Origin: Candidatus Cryptobacteroides sp. | GTDB taxonomy: Bacteria; Bacteroidota; Bacteroidia; Bacteroidales; UBA932 | Reading direction: 5' to 3' | NCBI GenBank assembly: GCA_029257745.1 | Contig: JARIAS010000048.1 | Location: forward strand, 1-40,484 | Length of the DNA stretch: 40,484 nucleotides | Shown here: piece by piece, positions 16,994 through 26,636 of the stretch | Numbering within the stretch: the stretch's first letter is position 1 | Layout: the number at the start of each line of letters is the position of its first letter | Translations under genes and position numbers: made by a program | The notes under the pieces: generated by a model | Told to the model about the DNA's origin: nothing | The model's database searches: none | Seen by the model: only the letters and a program-made list of their open reading frames with translations

Positions 16994-17821
16994 TTATATC
17001 AAATCAACTATAAGCATGTAAATAACACTAGCAGGAATAGCGAAAAGTGTACTATCAAATCTATCTAACATACCTCCATGGCCTGGTATAACATTACCTG
17101 AATCCTTTATATTGTACAACCTCTTCCACTTAGACTCAAATAAATCGCCAAAAACACCTGTAATATCAATAATAATAGCAAGAGCTACGCAATGATACAA
17201 GGCATATTCAGTAAAATGGAGAAAATGCAATAAGACAGCAACTAAAATTGTAGAGAACAAACCGCCCCAGAAACCTACCCAAGACTTCTTTGGTGATATA
17301 TTAGGACATAATTTAGCTCCATATCTTTGGCCTAAACTCACCCCAAACACAAAGGCTCCAACATCTGATGTCCAAATTAATATAAAAAAGGCTAATAGTA
17401 ATCTACCATCAAAAGAAGAATCTCTAAATACTAATAAACTAGAACAGGCCATTGGTATAGCTATATATAATATCGCAGTGAAAATATGGGATAGTTTTGC
17501 AAAATCCTCATCTTTCCTAATAAATACTGCATCTATCATTAACAATAAGAAAGGCACTATTGCTAAGTATAATATTTTAATATTCAGGTCAAAAGCAGTT
17601 ATTAAAAAGACCAATATAAATAAAGTCTCACCTGATAATATTGCAAATAATCGAGAGCGTATCAATGATTTCTTCAAAGTAATCATATAAAATTCACTCA
17701 TCATAAGTGCCATCATTATCATAACTAAGGCTGCAAATAAAAACTTATTTAACAACAGCCCTGCTATCATAATAAGAGTAAAAACTACCCCTGAAATTGT
17801 TCTTTTAACAGTATTAGTCAT
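16994..17821 (-). CDS. cdsA: Phosphatidate cytidylyltransferase
   Basis: Makes CDP-diacylglycerol from phosphatidic acid and CTP, the branch point of phospholipid synthesis, in the inner membrane. The 275-aa protein has about seven to eight hydrophobic segments. It carries the CdsA signature near the C-terminus: SPKKSWVGFWGG (about 180-191) and then DITGVFGDLFESKWKR...KDSGNVIPGHGGMLDRFDS. The Asp and Lys residues of that signature are all present. It starts 5 bases after the ftsH stop, so translation is probably coupled within the rsfS-ftsH-cdsA-psd operon. Confidence 0.95.
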   Translation of the reverse strand: MTNTVKRTISGVVFTLIMIAGLLLNKFLFAALVMIMMALMMSEFYMITLKKSLIRSRLFAILSGETLFILVFLITAFDLNIKILYLAIVPFLLLMIDAVFIRKDEDFAKLSHIFTAILYIAIPMACSSLLVFRDSSFDGRLLLAFFILIWTSDVGAFVFGVSLGQRYGAKLCPNISPKKSWVGFWGGLFSTILVAVLLHFLHFTEYALYHCVALAIIIDITGVFGDLFESKWKRLYNIKDSGNVIPGHGGMLDRFDSTLFAIPASVIYMLIVDLI

Positions 17822-17826
17822 TATTT

Positions 17827-19734
17827 CTACTTTCTATCGTTCTCGGCTGGTAAGACTTTAGGGCCTAAAATAGCCTCTATATCTTCAGCCAATATTACTT
17901 CTTTTTCGAGCAATAGTTCAGCCAACTTTATAAACTCGTCCTTATGAGAATTTATCAAGTTTGTTGTCATTGTATGAGCTTCTTCAACTATCTGCCTAAT
18001 CTCCTCATCTATAAGTTCTGCTGTTTTTTCACTATAAGGCTTAGAAAAATCAAATGCAGTAGAACCTGAATTATAATAAGAAAGCTGACCTACCTTATCA
18101 CTCATACCATAATATTGAACCATACTACTTGCCATAGCAGTAATTCTTTCTAAATCATTTAATGCACCTGTCGAAGACTCTCCATTAATAATTTCCTCAG
18201 CAACTCTACCACCAAATAAGGCACACATCTTTTGCATCATATTTGTCTTAGATACAATCTTTCTTTCATCTGGCAAATACCATGTAAGACCTAAGGCAAA
18301 ACCTCTTGGTATCAAGCTAACCTTAAAAACATTGTCACAATATGGCAACAACCAACCTACTATGGCATGTCCTGCCTCATGATAGGCAATAGTAGTCTTC
18401 TCTGCCTCCGTAAGTATTGTTGATTCTTTTCTTTCTAATCCACCAACAATTCTATCTACGGCATCCAAGAAATCCTGTTTATCTACATATAACTTATTCT
18501 TACGTGCTGCTGTCAAAGCGGCTTCATTACATACATTAGCGATATCGGCACCTGAAAAGCCCGGGGTATGCTTAGCTAAGAATTTTATATCCAATTCCTT
18601 GTCTATTTTAATCTTTCGCAAATGAACTTGGAAAATCTCTTCCCTCTCCATCAATTCAGGTAATTCCACCTTTATTTGTCTATCAAAACGTCCTGCCCTC
18701 AATAAGGCCTTGTCCAATATATCAACTCTGTTAGTAGCTGCAAGTATTATCACTCCTGAATTGCTATCAAAGCCATCCATCTCAGTAAGCAACTGATTTA
18801 AAGTATTTTCACGTTCATCATTAGATGAAAAACCTGCATTCTTACCTCTAGCTCTACCCACTGCATCTATCTCATCTATAAAGACAATACAAGGGGACTT
18901 AGCCTTTGCCTTAGAAAACAAATCTCTAACCCTTGAAGCACCTACTCCAACAAACATCTCAACAAAATCAGAACCAGATATAGAGAAAAAAGGCACATTG
19001 GCTTCTCCTGCAACAGACTTTGCTAAAAGAGTCTTACCTGTACCAGGAGGCCCTACTAATAATGCACCCTTTGGTATTTTTGCACCTAATGCAGTATACT
19101 TATTAGGATTTTTTAAGAAATCTACAATCTCAACAATCTCATCTTTAGCACCATAAAGTCCAGCAACATCTTTGAAAGTCACATTTACTTGATCTTTATC
19201 TGCTAATTTGCCTGTAGATTTACCAATGCTAAAAATACCGCCTCCTGCACCTCCTGAATTAGAGCCACCTCTACCAATACCTCTAAACATAAAAAACCAG
19301 AAACCTAATAAGATTAATGGGAACAAAAGCCAATCTAATATTTTAGGGAAAATATTATCCTCATTCTCCATTACGATTTTCACCTGTTCATCCTTTGGCA
19401 ATGCAGAGTTTAATGTTGCAAACTCTTCTTCGGGATTGAATTGTGTAGACACCAAAAAGACAAATTGAGGGGTCTTTTCAGTAATTTTATATTTTGATTT
19501 ATATTTTTCTACGCTAGATGATTTTAGACTTAATTCTCCCCTAAAATCATTACGAACAAACACGATTTTATCAACATCATCCGTTGCCACCATCTCTTTC
19601 ACCTCTGCCCACTCAATCTTTTGTGGATTGGCAGACATTCTAGCAAATAAGAGATATATTAATCCTGCTATAATTAGCAAATATATCCAGCTTAAATTAA
19701 AGCCGAACTTAAAAGTACCTTTATTTTTAGCCAT
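17827..19734 (-). CDS. ftsH: ATP-dependent zinc metalloprotease FtsH
   Basis: A membrane-anchored AAA+ protease that removes damaged or short-lived membrane and cytoplasmic proteins. The 635-aa protein has two transmembrane helices (about 13-31 and 134-151) flanking a periplasmic part. A Gly-rich linker follows, then the AAA domain with Walker A GPPGTGKT (228-235), Walker B VFIDEID (284-290) and an arginine-finger region (LLRAGRFDRQ). The M41 peptidase domain has the zinc motif HEAGH (452-456). All key residues are intact and the length is normal. Its start codon overlaps the rsfS stop by one base (TAATG), which indicates coupled translation. Confidence 0.97.
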   Translation of the reverse strand: MAKNKGTFKFGFNLSWIYLLIIAGLIYLLFARMSANPQKIEWAEVKEMVATDDVDKIVFVRNDFRGELSLKSSSVEKYKSKYKITEKTPQFVFLVSTQFNPEEEFATLNSALPKDEQVKIVMENEDNIFPKILDWLLFPLILLGFWFFMFRGIGRGGSNSGGAGGGIFSIGKSTGKLADKDQVNVTFKDVAGLYGAKDEIVEIVDFLKNPNKYTALGAKIPKGALLVGPPGTGKTLLAKSVAGEANVPFFSISGSDFVEMFVGVGASRVRDLFSKAKAKSPCIVFIDEIDAVGRARGKNAGFSSNDERENTLNQLLTEMDGFDSNSGVIILAATNRVDILDKALLRAGRFDRQIKVELPELMEREEIFQVHLRKIKIDKELDIKFLAKHTPGFSGADIANVCNEAALTAARKNKLYVDKQDFLDAVDRIVGGLERKESTILTEAEKTTIAYHEAGHAIVGWLLPYCDNVFKVSLIPRGFALGLTWYLPDERKIVSKTNMMQKMCALFGGRVAEEIINGESSTGALNDLERITAMASSMVQYYGMSDKVGQLSYYNSGSTAFDFSKPYSEKTAELIDEEIRQIVEEAHTMTTNLINSHKDEFIKLAELLLEKEVILAEDIEAILGPKVLPAENDRK

Positions 19735-20183
19735 TATTCACCTACCTTTGTTTTTCTTTTTGCCGATGCTCTCAACTTTGATACTGCCTTTGGCTTCACA
19801 GACTTCACTTCTTCTGAAGCGATTGATGCCACAGCCTCATCAGTATATTCGTGTCTAGGTGCATCTGCCCATAATTCTTCCAACTTATAGAAATCTCTAT
19901 ATTCTGTCAAGAAAATATGTACTACTACCTCACCAAAATCCAATATAATCCAAAAATTATTTTCTAAACCTTGCATTCTAATTACCTTACGATCTGCAAG
20001 TTCTTTCATTTTTACTAAAACATTGTCAGCAATAGAAGCAACAGCAGTAGTTGAATCTGCATTACATATAATAAAATCATCTGTAATTGCAGTATCTATA
20101 CCTCTAAGATCTAAAGAAATTACCTCCTTAGCCTTCTTATCCAACATTGCCTTTGTTATAATTTGGACTAAATTCTTTTCCAT
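19734..20183 (-). CDS. rsfS: Ribosomal silencing factor RsfS
   Basis: Binds ribosomal protein uL14 on the large subunit and blocks subunit joining under starvation. I start at the ATG at 20183 (149 aa) since the only upstream alternative is an in-frame TTG. The RsfS/DUF143 domain (about 3-108) shows KAKEVISLDLR, TDDFIICNADSTTAVASIADNV, LENNFWIILDFGEVVVHIFL and the closing YRDFYKLEELWADAP. A basic, Ser/Ala/Lys-rich tail of about 40 residues follows; it is longer than in proteobacterial forms. It is the first gene of the operon with ftsH, cdsA and psd, with a TAnnTTTG box about 30 bases upstream. Confidence 0.93.
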   Translation of the reverse strand: MEKNLVQIITKAMLDKKAKEVISLDLRGIDTAITDDFIICNADSTTAVASIADNVLVKMKELADRKVIRMQGLENNFWIILDFGEVVVHIFLTEYRDFYKLEELWADAPRHEYTDEAVASIASEEVKSVKPKAVSKLRASAKRKTKVGE

Positions 20184-20211
20184 TATTTTATATAAATTTG
20201 TATTCAACTTA

Positions 20212-20219
20212 CAAATATA
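20212..20219 (-). promoter_or_regulatory. Candidate -7 element for the rsfS-ftsH-cdsA-psd operon
   Basis: On the minus strand this reads TATATTTG (TAnnTTTG), 29 bases before the rsfS ATG, in the 53-base divergent gap to birA. A near match in the other direction (TATAATTTG at 20221-20229, one extra spacer base) could serve birA. Confidence 0.45.
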
Positions 20220-20236
20220 ATATAATTTGTCTAAAT

Positions 20237-20965
20237 ATGTATAATATTATATGGTTAGAACAAACCGACTCTAGCAACTCTGAAATACTTAGACAGCTAG
20301 ATAATCTAAACTCATTTAGCGTCATAGCTGCTAAAGAACAAAGTAAAGGTAGGGGGCAAAGAGGCAATAAATGGTTAAGTGCTTCAGGAGAAAACTTAAC
20401 TTTTTCTATACTTATTAAATTTGATAAAACAGATTTAAAAGCAGAGAATCAATTTGATATCAGCATCATCAGCACAATTGCAATGACAAGGTATTTAGCT
20501 TCAAAAGGCATAGCAGCTAAGATTAAATGGCCAAATGACATCTATGTTGAAGATAAAAAGATATGCGGAATGCTGATAGAAAACTCCCTCAAGCAAGAAT
20601 ATCTAGTACACTCTATAATAGGAATAGGTCTTAATCTTAATCAGACAGATTTTAACAAAGAGCTTCCCAACCCTTGTTCTTTAAAACAACTTACTCATAA
20701 TCATTACAATATAATGTCTGAATTAGAGTTATTTATGGACTATTTTATCTCTGCATATAACACAATGACAAATAGAGATTATATTCGCAAAATATATCAT
20801 GAATATCTTTACCGTAAAGGCGAGAAAAAAACTTATATACGGAACTCTGATAAGAGTAACTTTTATGGTATTATTGAAGGAATAGATGATATAGGAAGAT
20901 TAATTGTAAACATAAATAATAATAGAGAGATATTTGGATTTAAAGATATTTCATATGTCATATAA
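20237..20965 (+). CDS. birA: Biotin--[acetyl-CoA-carboxylase] ligase, catalytic domain only
   Basis: Attaches biotin to the biotin carboxyl carrier protein through biotinyl-AMP. The ATG at 20237 gives 242 aa; a TTG further upstream is less likely as it overlaps the rsfS leader. Motifs are the biotin/ATP loop GRGQRGNKW (about 49-57) and KWPNDIYV followed by KICGMLIE (about 98-118). There is no N-terminal helix-turn-helix, so it is the monofunctional type and does not act as the biotin repressor. The C-terminal SH3-like domain is present (about 195-242). It is divergent from rsfS and convergent with carB, with a shared hairpin terminator after its stop. Confidence 0.93.
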   Translation: MYNIIWLEQTDSSNSEILRQLDNLNSFSVIAAKEQSKGRGQRGNKWLSASGENLTFSILIKFDKTDLKAENQFDISIISTIAMTRYLASKGIAAKIKWPNDIYVEDKKICGMLIENSLKQEYLVHSIIGIGLNLNQTDFNKELPNPCSLKQLTHNHYNIMSELELFMDYFISAYNTMTNRDYIRKIYHEYLYRKGEKKTYIRNSDKSNFYGIIEGIDDIGRLIVNINNNREIFGFKDISYVI

Positions 20966-20993
20966 AAAGCCTAAGTATCTCAACTTAGGCTTT
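20966..20993. terminator. Bidirectional terminator between birA and carB
   Basis: An 11-bp perfect stem (AAAGCCTAAGT pairing with ACTTAGGCTTT) with a 6-base loop, directly after the birA stop and 16 bases past the carB stop on the other strand. A and T runs flank it in both directions. Confidence 0.85.
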
Positions 20994-21008
20994 CACTCTG
21001 AATATCTT

Positions 21009-24000
21009 CTAATATTCATTCCACGATTTAATCTCTATATCATCTATATCCATACTACAAAAAGCTCTAATGAAGGCCACAGCCAAACGAGCATTTGTAA
21101 ACAATGGAATATTGAAGTCAATGGCTGCTCTTCTTATCTTATATCCATTATTTAACTCCTTATCAGAAAAATCTTTAGGAATATTTATCACCATATCCAC
21201 CTGCTTATTCTGTATTAAATCCAATGCCTCAGGGAAAAGTCCCTTAAAGTTTGGACTATCGCATTCACTTGGAGTTAATACTCTAAAACAAGGTATACTA
21301 TTTTCAATAAAATATTTATATGTGCTTGTAGTAGCATATAAGTCATATCCTTTATCAGCTAAGAGCTTACAAGCCATTAACATATCAGCTTTTTGCAGAG
21401 CATCACCAGTAGACATTAATATCTTCTTTTTTGGAATTGTATTTCCTACTGATAACACAGATTTTATCAAAGCCTCATTTAGGTCATCACCTACACAGCC
21501 CACCTCACCTGTCGAAGACATATCAACGCCTAACATTGGGTCAGCTTCTTCTAGCCTTGCAAAAGAAAATTGCGAAGATTTTACACCTACATAATCAAGG
21601 TCAAATGCACTTTTTTGAGGTGCAGTAGGATGCAGCCCCAACATAACTTTAGTAGCTAGCTCTATAAAATTAATCTTTAAAACCTTTGATACAAAAGGGA
21701 AACTTCTTGATGCCCTTAAATTGCATTCTATAACTTTAATTTCATTCTCTTTAGCTAAGAACTGAATATTAAATGGTCCACTGATATGCAAAGCACTTGC
21801 AATCTTTCTAGCAATCTTCTTAATACGCCTTACTGTCTCTACATATAGTTTTTGAGGGGGGAATTGTACAGTAGCATCTCCCGAATGCACTCCAGCATAT
21901 TCTATATGTTCAGATATTGCATATGCCAAAATCTCTCCTTCATCTGCAACTGCATCAAACTCTATCTCCTTACATCTTGTCATATATTGACTTATTACAA
22001 CTGGATGATCTTTTGATACCTCAGTTGCCATTGATAAAAAGTGACGTAGTTTATCTGCATCATAGCAAACATTCATTGCCGCACCAGATAAGACATAAGA
22101 GGGTCTAACTAGAACAGGGAAACCTACTGTCTCTATAAACTTATCAATCTCATCTAAAGTGGTCAATTCCTTCCACTTAGGCTGATCTACATTCAACTCA
22201 TCTACTATGCTAGAGAACTTATGTCTATCCTCAGCATTATCAATATCTTTAGCTTGAGTACCCAAGATTGGAACATTATGCTCTGCCAATTTTACTGCTA
22301 GATTATTTGGTATCTGCCCTCCTACTGATACGACAAGTCCGTGAGGTAATTCCATATCGTATATATCCATTACCCTCTCAAAAGTCAATTCATCAAAATA
22401 CAATCTATCACACATATCATAGTCTGTAGATACTGTTTCTGGATTGTAATTAATTAAGACACCCCTATATCCCTGCTGACGTATTGTTTGAATACATGTT
22501 ACTGAACACCAATCAAACTCAACTGAACTTCCTATACGATAAGCACCCGAACCTAATACTATAACAGATTTTCTATCATTCTCATACGAAATATCGTTAT
22601 AATCACCATTGTATGTCAAATACAAATAATTAGTTGCTGCAGGAAATTCCGCCGCAAGTGTATCTATTTGTTTTACTACTGGCACTATGCCTAAAGACTT
22701 TCGATATTCTCTTATATGTGCTAAGATATTCTTATCCAAACTTTTGTATACAGCCCTTTGTATCTGAAAATCAGAAAAGCCCTGCTGTTTTGCCATACGT
22801 AATAAGGACTTATCCACATCTTCTATTTTAGAATACTCTTCCAACTGTCTATTTGTATCAACAATATTTGCAAGCTTGCTTAAAAACCACTTATCTATCT
22901 TAGTTAATTTATGTATATCATCTATACTGTAAAGCTCTTTTTGTAAAGCATTGGCAATCACAAATATACGTGTATCAGTTGGCTCTTTTAAAGCTGTTTC
23001 AATATCTTCTAAGTCCAAATCCTTATTTCCCACAAATCCGTGAGCCCCTTGACCAATCATTCTCAAGCCTTTTTGAATAGCCTCCTCAAATGTACGACCA
23101 ATTGACATCACTTCTCCTACACTTTTCATACTTGAACCAATCTTTCTAGACACGCCATTGAACTTAGAAAGATCCCAACGAGGAATTTTACATACTACAT
23201 AGTCTAAAGCTGGTTCAAAAAAGGCAGGAGTCGTCTTTGTTACAGAATTTTTCAAATCAAAAAGTCCATAACCTAAACCAAGTTTTGCTGCCACAAAGGC
23301 TAATGGATAACCTGTTGCCTTAGAAGCCAATGCAGATGAACGACTCAAGCGTGCATTTACCTCTATTACCCTATAATCCATAGCATTAGGATCATATGCG
23401 TACTGTACATTACACTCTCCAACTATACCGATATGCCTAACTATCTTAATAGACAACTCTCTTAAATAATAATAATCTTTATTGGATAAGGTCTGAGATG
23501 GAGCAACAACAATACTTTCTCCTGTATGTATACCAAGAGGATCAAAATTTTCCATATTACATACGGTAATACAGTTATTGTACTTATCCCTTACTACTTC
23601 ATACTCTATCTCTTTCCAACCTTTCAATGATTTTTCCACTAAGACTTGAGGTGAAAAAGAAAAAGCCTTGTCACAAAGTTCACGTAACTGCTTTTCATTA
23701 TCACAGAAACCTGAGCCCAAACCTCCCAGTGCATAAGCAGCTCTTACAATGAGTGGATAACCTAACTTATTAGCAGCATCAATAGCTTCATCTATATTTT
23801 CAGCTGGATAAGACTTTATAGTTTTAACCCCAATTTCATCAAGTTTATCTATAAAAAGTTCCCTATCCTCTGTATCCATAATTGCCTGAACAGGAGTTCC
23901 TAAAACCTTGACATTATATTTATCTAACACCTTTGAGGTATACAAGTCTACTCCACAATTCAATGCTGTTTGCCCTCCAAAAGAAAGAAGAATACCCTGC

Positions 24001-24245
24001 GGTCTTTCCTTTGCTATAACCTTTTCTACAAAATATGTATTTACTGGTAAAAAATATATCTTATCAGCCACAGACTCAGATGTCTGAACAGTAGCTATAT
24101 TAGGATTGATAAGGACAGTTTCTATCCCCTCCTCTCTTAATGCTTTAAGTGCCTGACTTCCAGAATAATCAAATTCTCCAGCCTGTCCTATTTTCAAGGC
24201 TCCTGAACCAAGTATAAGGACTTTTTTTATATCTCTATCAATCAT
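21009..24245 (-). CDS. carB: Carbamoyl-phosphate synthase large subunit
   Basis: Synthesises carbamoyl phosphate from bicarbonate, ammonia (from CarA glutaminase) and two ATP, for pyrimidines and arginine. The 1078-aa length is typical. Two homologous ATP-grasp halves are visible: the first starts VLILGSGALKIGQAGEFDYSG near residue 10, the second VIVLGSGAYRIGSSVEFDWCSV near residue 560. Each is followed by ATP-binding strands (RAAYALGGLGSG and RPSYVLSGAAMNV). The C-terminal MGS-like allosteric domain (about 940-1078) is present, including NIPKDF and DFNIPLFTNARLA. Its ATG overlaps the carA stop as ATGA, so the two subunits are translationally coupled. Confidence 0.97.
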   Translation of the reverse strand: MIDRDIKKVLILGSGALKIGQAGEFDYSGSQALKALREEGIETVLINPNIATVQTSESVADKIYFLPVNTYFVEKVIAKERPQGILLSFGGQTALNCGVDLYTSKVLDKYNVKVLGTPVQAIMDTEDRELFIDKLDEIGVKTIKSYPAENIDEAIDAANKLGYPLIVRAAYALGGLGSGFCDNEKQLRELCDKAFSFSPQVLVEKSLKGWKEIEYEVVRDKYNNCITVCNMENFDPLGIHTGESIVVAPSQTLSNKDYYYLRELSIKIVRHIGIVGECNVQYAYDPNAMDYRVIEVNARLSRSSALASKATGYPLAFVAAKLGLGYGLFDLKNSVTKTTPAFFEPALDYVVCKIPRWDLSKFNGVSRKIGSSMKSVGEVMSIGRTFEEAIQKGLRMIGQGAHGFVGNKDLDLEDIETALKEPTDTRIFVIANALQKELYSIDDIHKLTKIDKWFLSKLANIVDTNRQLEEYSKIEDVDKSLLRMAKQQGFSDFQIQRAVYKSLDKNILAHIREYRKSLGIVPVVKQIDTLAAEFPAATNYLYLTYNGDYNDISYENDRKSVIVLGSGAYRIGSSVEFDWCSVTCIQTIRQQGYRGVLINYNPETVSTDYDMCDRLYFDELTFERVMDIYDMELPHGLVVSVGGQIPNNLAVKLAEHNVPILGTQAKDIDNAEDRHKFSSIVDELNVDQPKWKELTTLDEIDKFIETVGFPVLVRPSYVLSGAAMNVCYDADKLRHFLSMATEVSKDHPVVISQYMTRCKEIEFDAVADEGEILAYAISEHIEYAGVHSGDATVQFPPQKLYVETVRRIKKIARKIASALHISGPFNIQFLAKENEIKVIECNLRASRSFPFVSKVLKINFIELATKVMLGLHPTAPQKSAFDLDYVGVKSSQFSFARLEEADPMLGVDMSSTGEVGCVGDDLNEALIKSVLSVGNTIPKKKILMSTGDALQKADMLMACKLLADKGYDLYATTSTYKYFIENSIPCFRVLTPSECDSPNFKGLFPEALDLIQNKQVDMVINIPKDFSDKELNNGYKIRRAAIDFNIPLFTNARLAVAFIRAFCSMDIDDIEIKSWNEY

Positions 24246-25318
24246 AACTTGCTAATAAATTCGTCAAATAAAAATTGTGTATCTGTTGGACCACTTGAAG
24301 CTTCGGGATGAAATTGCACTGAACAAAAAGCCTTAGTTTTATGTCTAATACCCTCATTTGTGCCATCATTCATATTTGAAAACCATGTCTCCCAAGGCTC
24401 TGATAAAGTGTTATCATCCACTGCATAACCATGATTTTGTGAAGTAATAAAACAATTATTTGTTCCATTCATTCTAACTGGTTGATTATGACTACGATGA
24501 CCATACTTCATCTTATAAGTACTTGCCCCTGCAGCCCTTGCCATCAATTGATTACCCATACATATGCCAAATATCGGCTTATCTTTTTCATAGGCCTTCC
24601 TTATATTATTAATGGTTATCTCGCAAAACTCAGGATTACCCGGACCATTTGAAATAAATAAACCGTCATATTCTAATTGATTAAAATCGTAATCCCATGG
24701 CACTCTTATGAGTTCTACCCCCCTATCCAAGAAGCAACGTAGTATATTGTGCTTTACACCACAATCGACAAGTACAACTTTTTTATCTCCACTGCCATAA
24801 CGAATTACTTCCTTACAACTAACTAAGGCTATCTGATTTACAGCATTGGGATCAGCCACAGGAAAATCTTTTTCAACTCCATCGGGCACAATCATACCAA
24901 GCATAGAGCCATTATTACGTAGAACCTTTGTTATCTCCCTTGTATCCACACCATATATGGCAGGTATTTTTTGTTCCTTTAGCCATTCATCTAAGCTCTT
25001 TACAGCATCCCAATGGCTATATTGATACGAATAATCGGAGATAATCAGGCCTCTTGTCCAAATTTTCTCCGATTCAAAATTAGTAGAAATATTTTCAGAT
25101 GTAAGTCCTTGTTCAGGAACTCCATAATTACCTATCAGAGGATAGGTCACACATAGAATTTGTCCAGAATAAGAAGGATCTGTAAGGCTCTCAGGGTAGC
25201 CAACCATTGCTGTTGAGAAAACAACCTCTCCATCACAAGCTTGTTCATACCCAAAAGACCAGCCCCTAAACTCCATTCCATTCTCTAATTTTAAGACTGC
25301 TCCAATTTTATTTTTCAT
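24242..25318 (-). CDS. carA: Carbamoyl-phosphate synthase small (glutaminase) subunit
   Basis: Hydrolyses glutamine and channels ammonia to CarB. The 358-aa protein has the CarA-specific N-terminal domain (LENGMEFRGWSFG, VVFSTAMVGYPESLTDPSYSGQI). The class I glutamine amidotransferase domain has FISNGPGNPE, the nucleophile Cys in FGICMGNQLMARAAG, and His and Glu in VQFHPEASSGPTDT. The triad is complete. It overlaps carB by 4 bases. Both -7 and -33 promoter-like elements lie just upstream. Confidence 0.97.
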   Translation of the reverse strand: MKNKIGAVLKLENGMEFRGWSFGYEQACDGEVVFSTAMVGYPESLTDPSYSGQILCVTYPLIGNYGVPEQGLTSENISTNFESEKIWTRGLIISDYSYQYSHWDAVKSLDEWLKEQKIPAIYGVDTREITKVLRNNGSMLGMIVPDGVEKDFPVADPNAVNQIALVSCKEVIRYGSGDKKVVLVDCGVKHNILRCFLDRGVELIRVPWDYDFNQLEYDGLFISNGPGNPEFCEITINNIRKAYEKDKPIFGICMGNQLMARAAGASTYKMKYGHRSHNQPVRMNGTNNCFITSQNHGYAVDDNTLSEPWETWFSNMNDGTNEGIRHKTKAFCSVQFHPEASSGPTDTQFLFDEFISKL

Positions 25319-25343
25319 CTAGATTGGTGATTTTTGATTCGTG

Positions 25344-25374
25344 CAAAATTAGTTAAAAGGACAATGCTATGCAA
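25344..25374 (-). promoter_or_regulatory. Candidate promoter of carAB (-7 and -33)
   Basis: On the minus strand TAATTTTG (25344-25351) matches TAnnTTTG. A TTG (25372-25374) lies exactly 20 bases upstream, as expected for the Bacteroidetes sigma factor. The box sits 26 bases before the carA ATG. This is the best-formed promoter in the window. Confidence 0.5.
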
Positions 25375-25450
25375 TAGATAAATACAAATTGTTATAAAAA
25401 TTTTATCTCAAGTTTTTCTATTTCTTATCCAAGTTTATTTTAATAAGCCT

Positions 25451-25458
25451 TAGTTTTG
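25451..25458 (+). promoter_or_regulatory. Candidate -7 element for the DUF6359-like lipoprotein
   Basis: TAGTTTTG matches TAnnTTTG and ends 15 bases before the ATG at 25474, implying a very short leader. Confidence 0.35.
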
Positions 25459-25473
25459 CAAAAAACAATATAT

Positions 25474-26538
25474 ATGAGAAAGAGTAATTTTATTATTGTA
25501 CTGTTAATTAGCTTATTATATGCTTGTACAAAAGAAAATCACGTGGGGACAGCAATTCTAAGACTAGCTATTGAAAAAGACAGCTATACAAGGGCTAATA
25601 ATGATATAGAGCTGATAGATACTGCCAACTTTATATTAGAGATAAAAAAACATAACAAAACTGTTTACAATGACATATATGGAAGATTTCCAGAAAAAAT
25701 GACATTAGAAGCTGGAAGATATTCTATCTCTATAAAATCTTCTAATAATAAAGCTGCTGCATTTTCAAAGCCTATATATGGAGATAGTCAAGATATTGAA
25801 CTAAATGCAGATGAAGATCTAAAGATAACTCTAAGTTGCAGACTGATTAATGCTGCTATTAAACTAAAAATAGCCCCCTCATTTCTTAGGGACTATCCCG
25901 AAGGGATAATATCTCTTGAGTCAAAGTATGGTAAAATCAAGTATAATTATAGAGAAACAAGGCTAGCATATTTTCCTGCTGGAAGAGTTGATATTTTTTT
26001 ACTGAATAATGACAAAAAAACACTTCTTCTAAGCAAGATATTAAGAGAAAGAGATGTTAGCCTAATCAATATATCAAGCAAAGCTCAGTTAAATAAATAT
26101 GACAACAAAGCCATATCATTAGAGATAGACACTAGTAAGATATGGAGCTCTTATAATTATGTCATAGGTGAAAAACAAAAAAAAGATAAGGGAATAAAAA
26201 TAGACAAGGCTGTAAATATTGCTGAAGCAAGAGGACTCATTGGTTCAAAAAAGATATGGGTATATGGATATATTGTAGGTTGCCTTAAAACCTCTCACTT
26301 AATTAGTTCAGAGCCTTTCACCAGCAGTAGCAATATAGCTATTGCGTCAAGACAAAATATTGAAGATAAAGATGATTGCATCGCAGTTGAGCTTCGCAAA
26401 AAGTCATTAAAATCTGCAATTAATCTTGAAGATAATCCATACAATCTTTACAAGAAGATATTTATAAAAGGGGATATTGTAGAATCATACTACGGAACAA
26501 TAGGACTTAAGAACTGCACTGAATATCGTATTGAATAA
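25474..26538 (+). CDS. Lipoprotein with DUF4493-like and DUF6359-like domains
   Basis: A 354-aa predicted lipoprotein of unknown function. The start at ATG 25474 gives a clean signal peptide with lipobox LLYAC (Cys18); an upstream in-frame TTG overlaps the promoter-like box. Residues about 24-210 look like the DUF4493 beta-sandwich of Bacteroidota surface lipoproteins: TAILRLAIE, LEAGRYSISIKSSNNKAAAFSKPIYGD and the LSCRLINAAIKLKI strand. Residues about 243-354 match the pattern I know from DUF6359: KAVNIAEARGLIGSKKIWVYGYIVG, SSNIAIA, CIAVELRKKSLKSAINLEDNP and a final KIFIKGDIVESYYGTIGLKN. That segment resembles an OB-like fold. Domain names come from recalled patterns, not a search. A sulfatase follows 98 bases downstream on the same strand. 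Confidence 0.72.
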   Translation: MRKSNFIIVLLISLLYACTKENHVGTAILRLAIEKDSYTRANNDIELIDTANFILEIKKHNKTVYNDIYGRFPEKMTLEAGRYSISIKSSNNKAAAFSKPIYGDSQDIELNADEDLKITLSCRLINAAIKLKIAPSFLRDYPEGIISLESKYGKIKYNYRETRLAYFPAGRVDIFLLNNDKKTLLLSKILRERDVSLINISSKAQLNKYDNKAISLEIDTSKIWSSYNYVIGEKQKKDKGIKIDKAVNIAEARGLIGSKKIWVYGYIVGCLKTSHLISSEPFTSSSNIAIASRQNIEDKDDCIAVELRKKSLKSAINLEDNPYNLYKKIFIKGDIVESYYGTIGLKNCTEYRIE

Positions 26539-26636
26539 AGCAAACTTTATCGTACATACACGCAAAAAAAGATAAAAAAACATAGCCCAATCAAAATGAA
26601 TTGCTTATTTTTACAAAGATTTGTAAAAGCTTTATT

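Noticed and set aside
21070..21594. A 174-codon plus-strand reading frame opposite carB
   Set aside because: It is fully antisense to the conserved CarB C-terminal region, has no recognisable domain and reflects codon structure of carB.
26601..26636. Possible upstream start of the sulfatase at a TTG (26601), with the nearby AAGATTTG as a promoter box
   Set aside because: The signal peptide begins properly at ATG 26637, and AAGATTTG does not match TAnnTTTG exactly.
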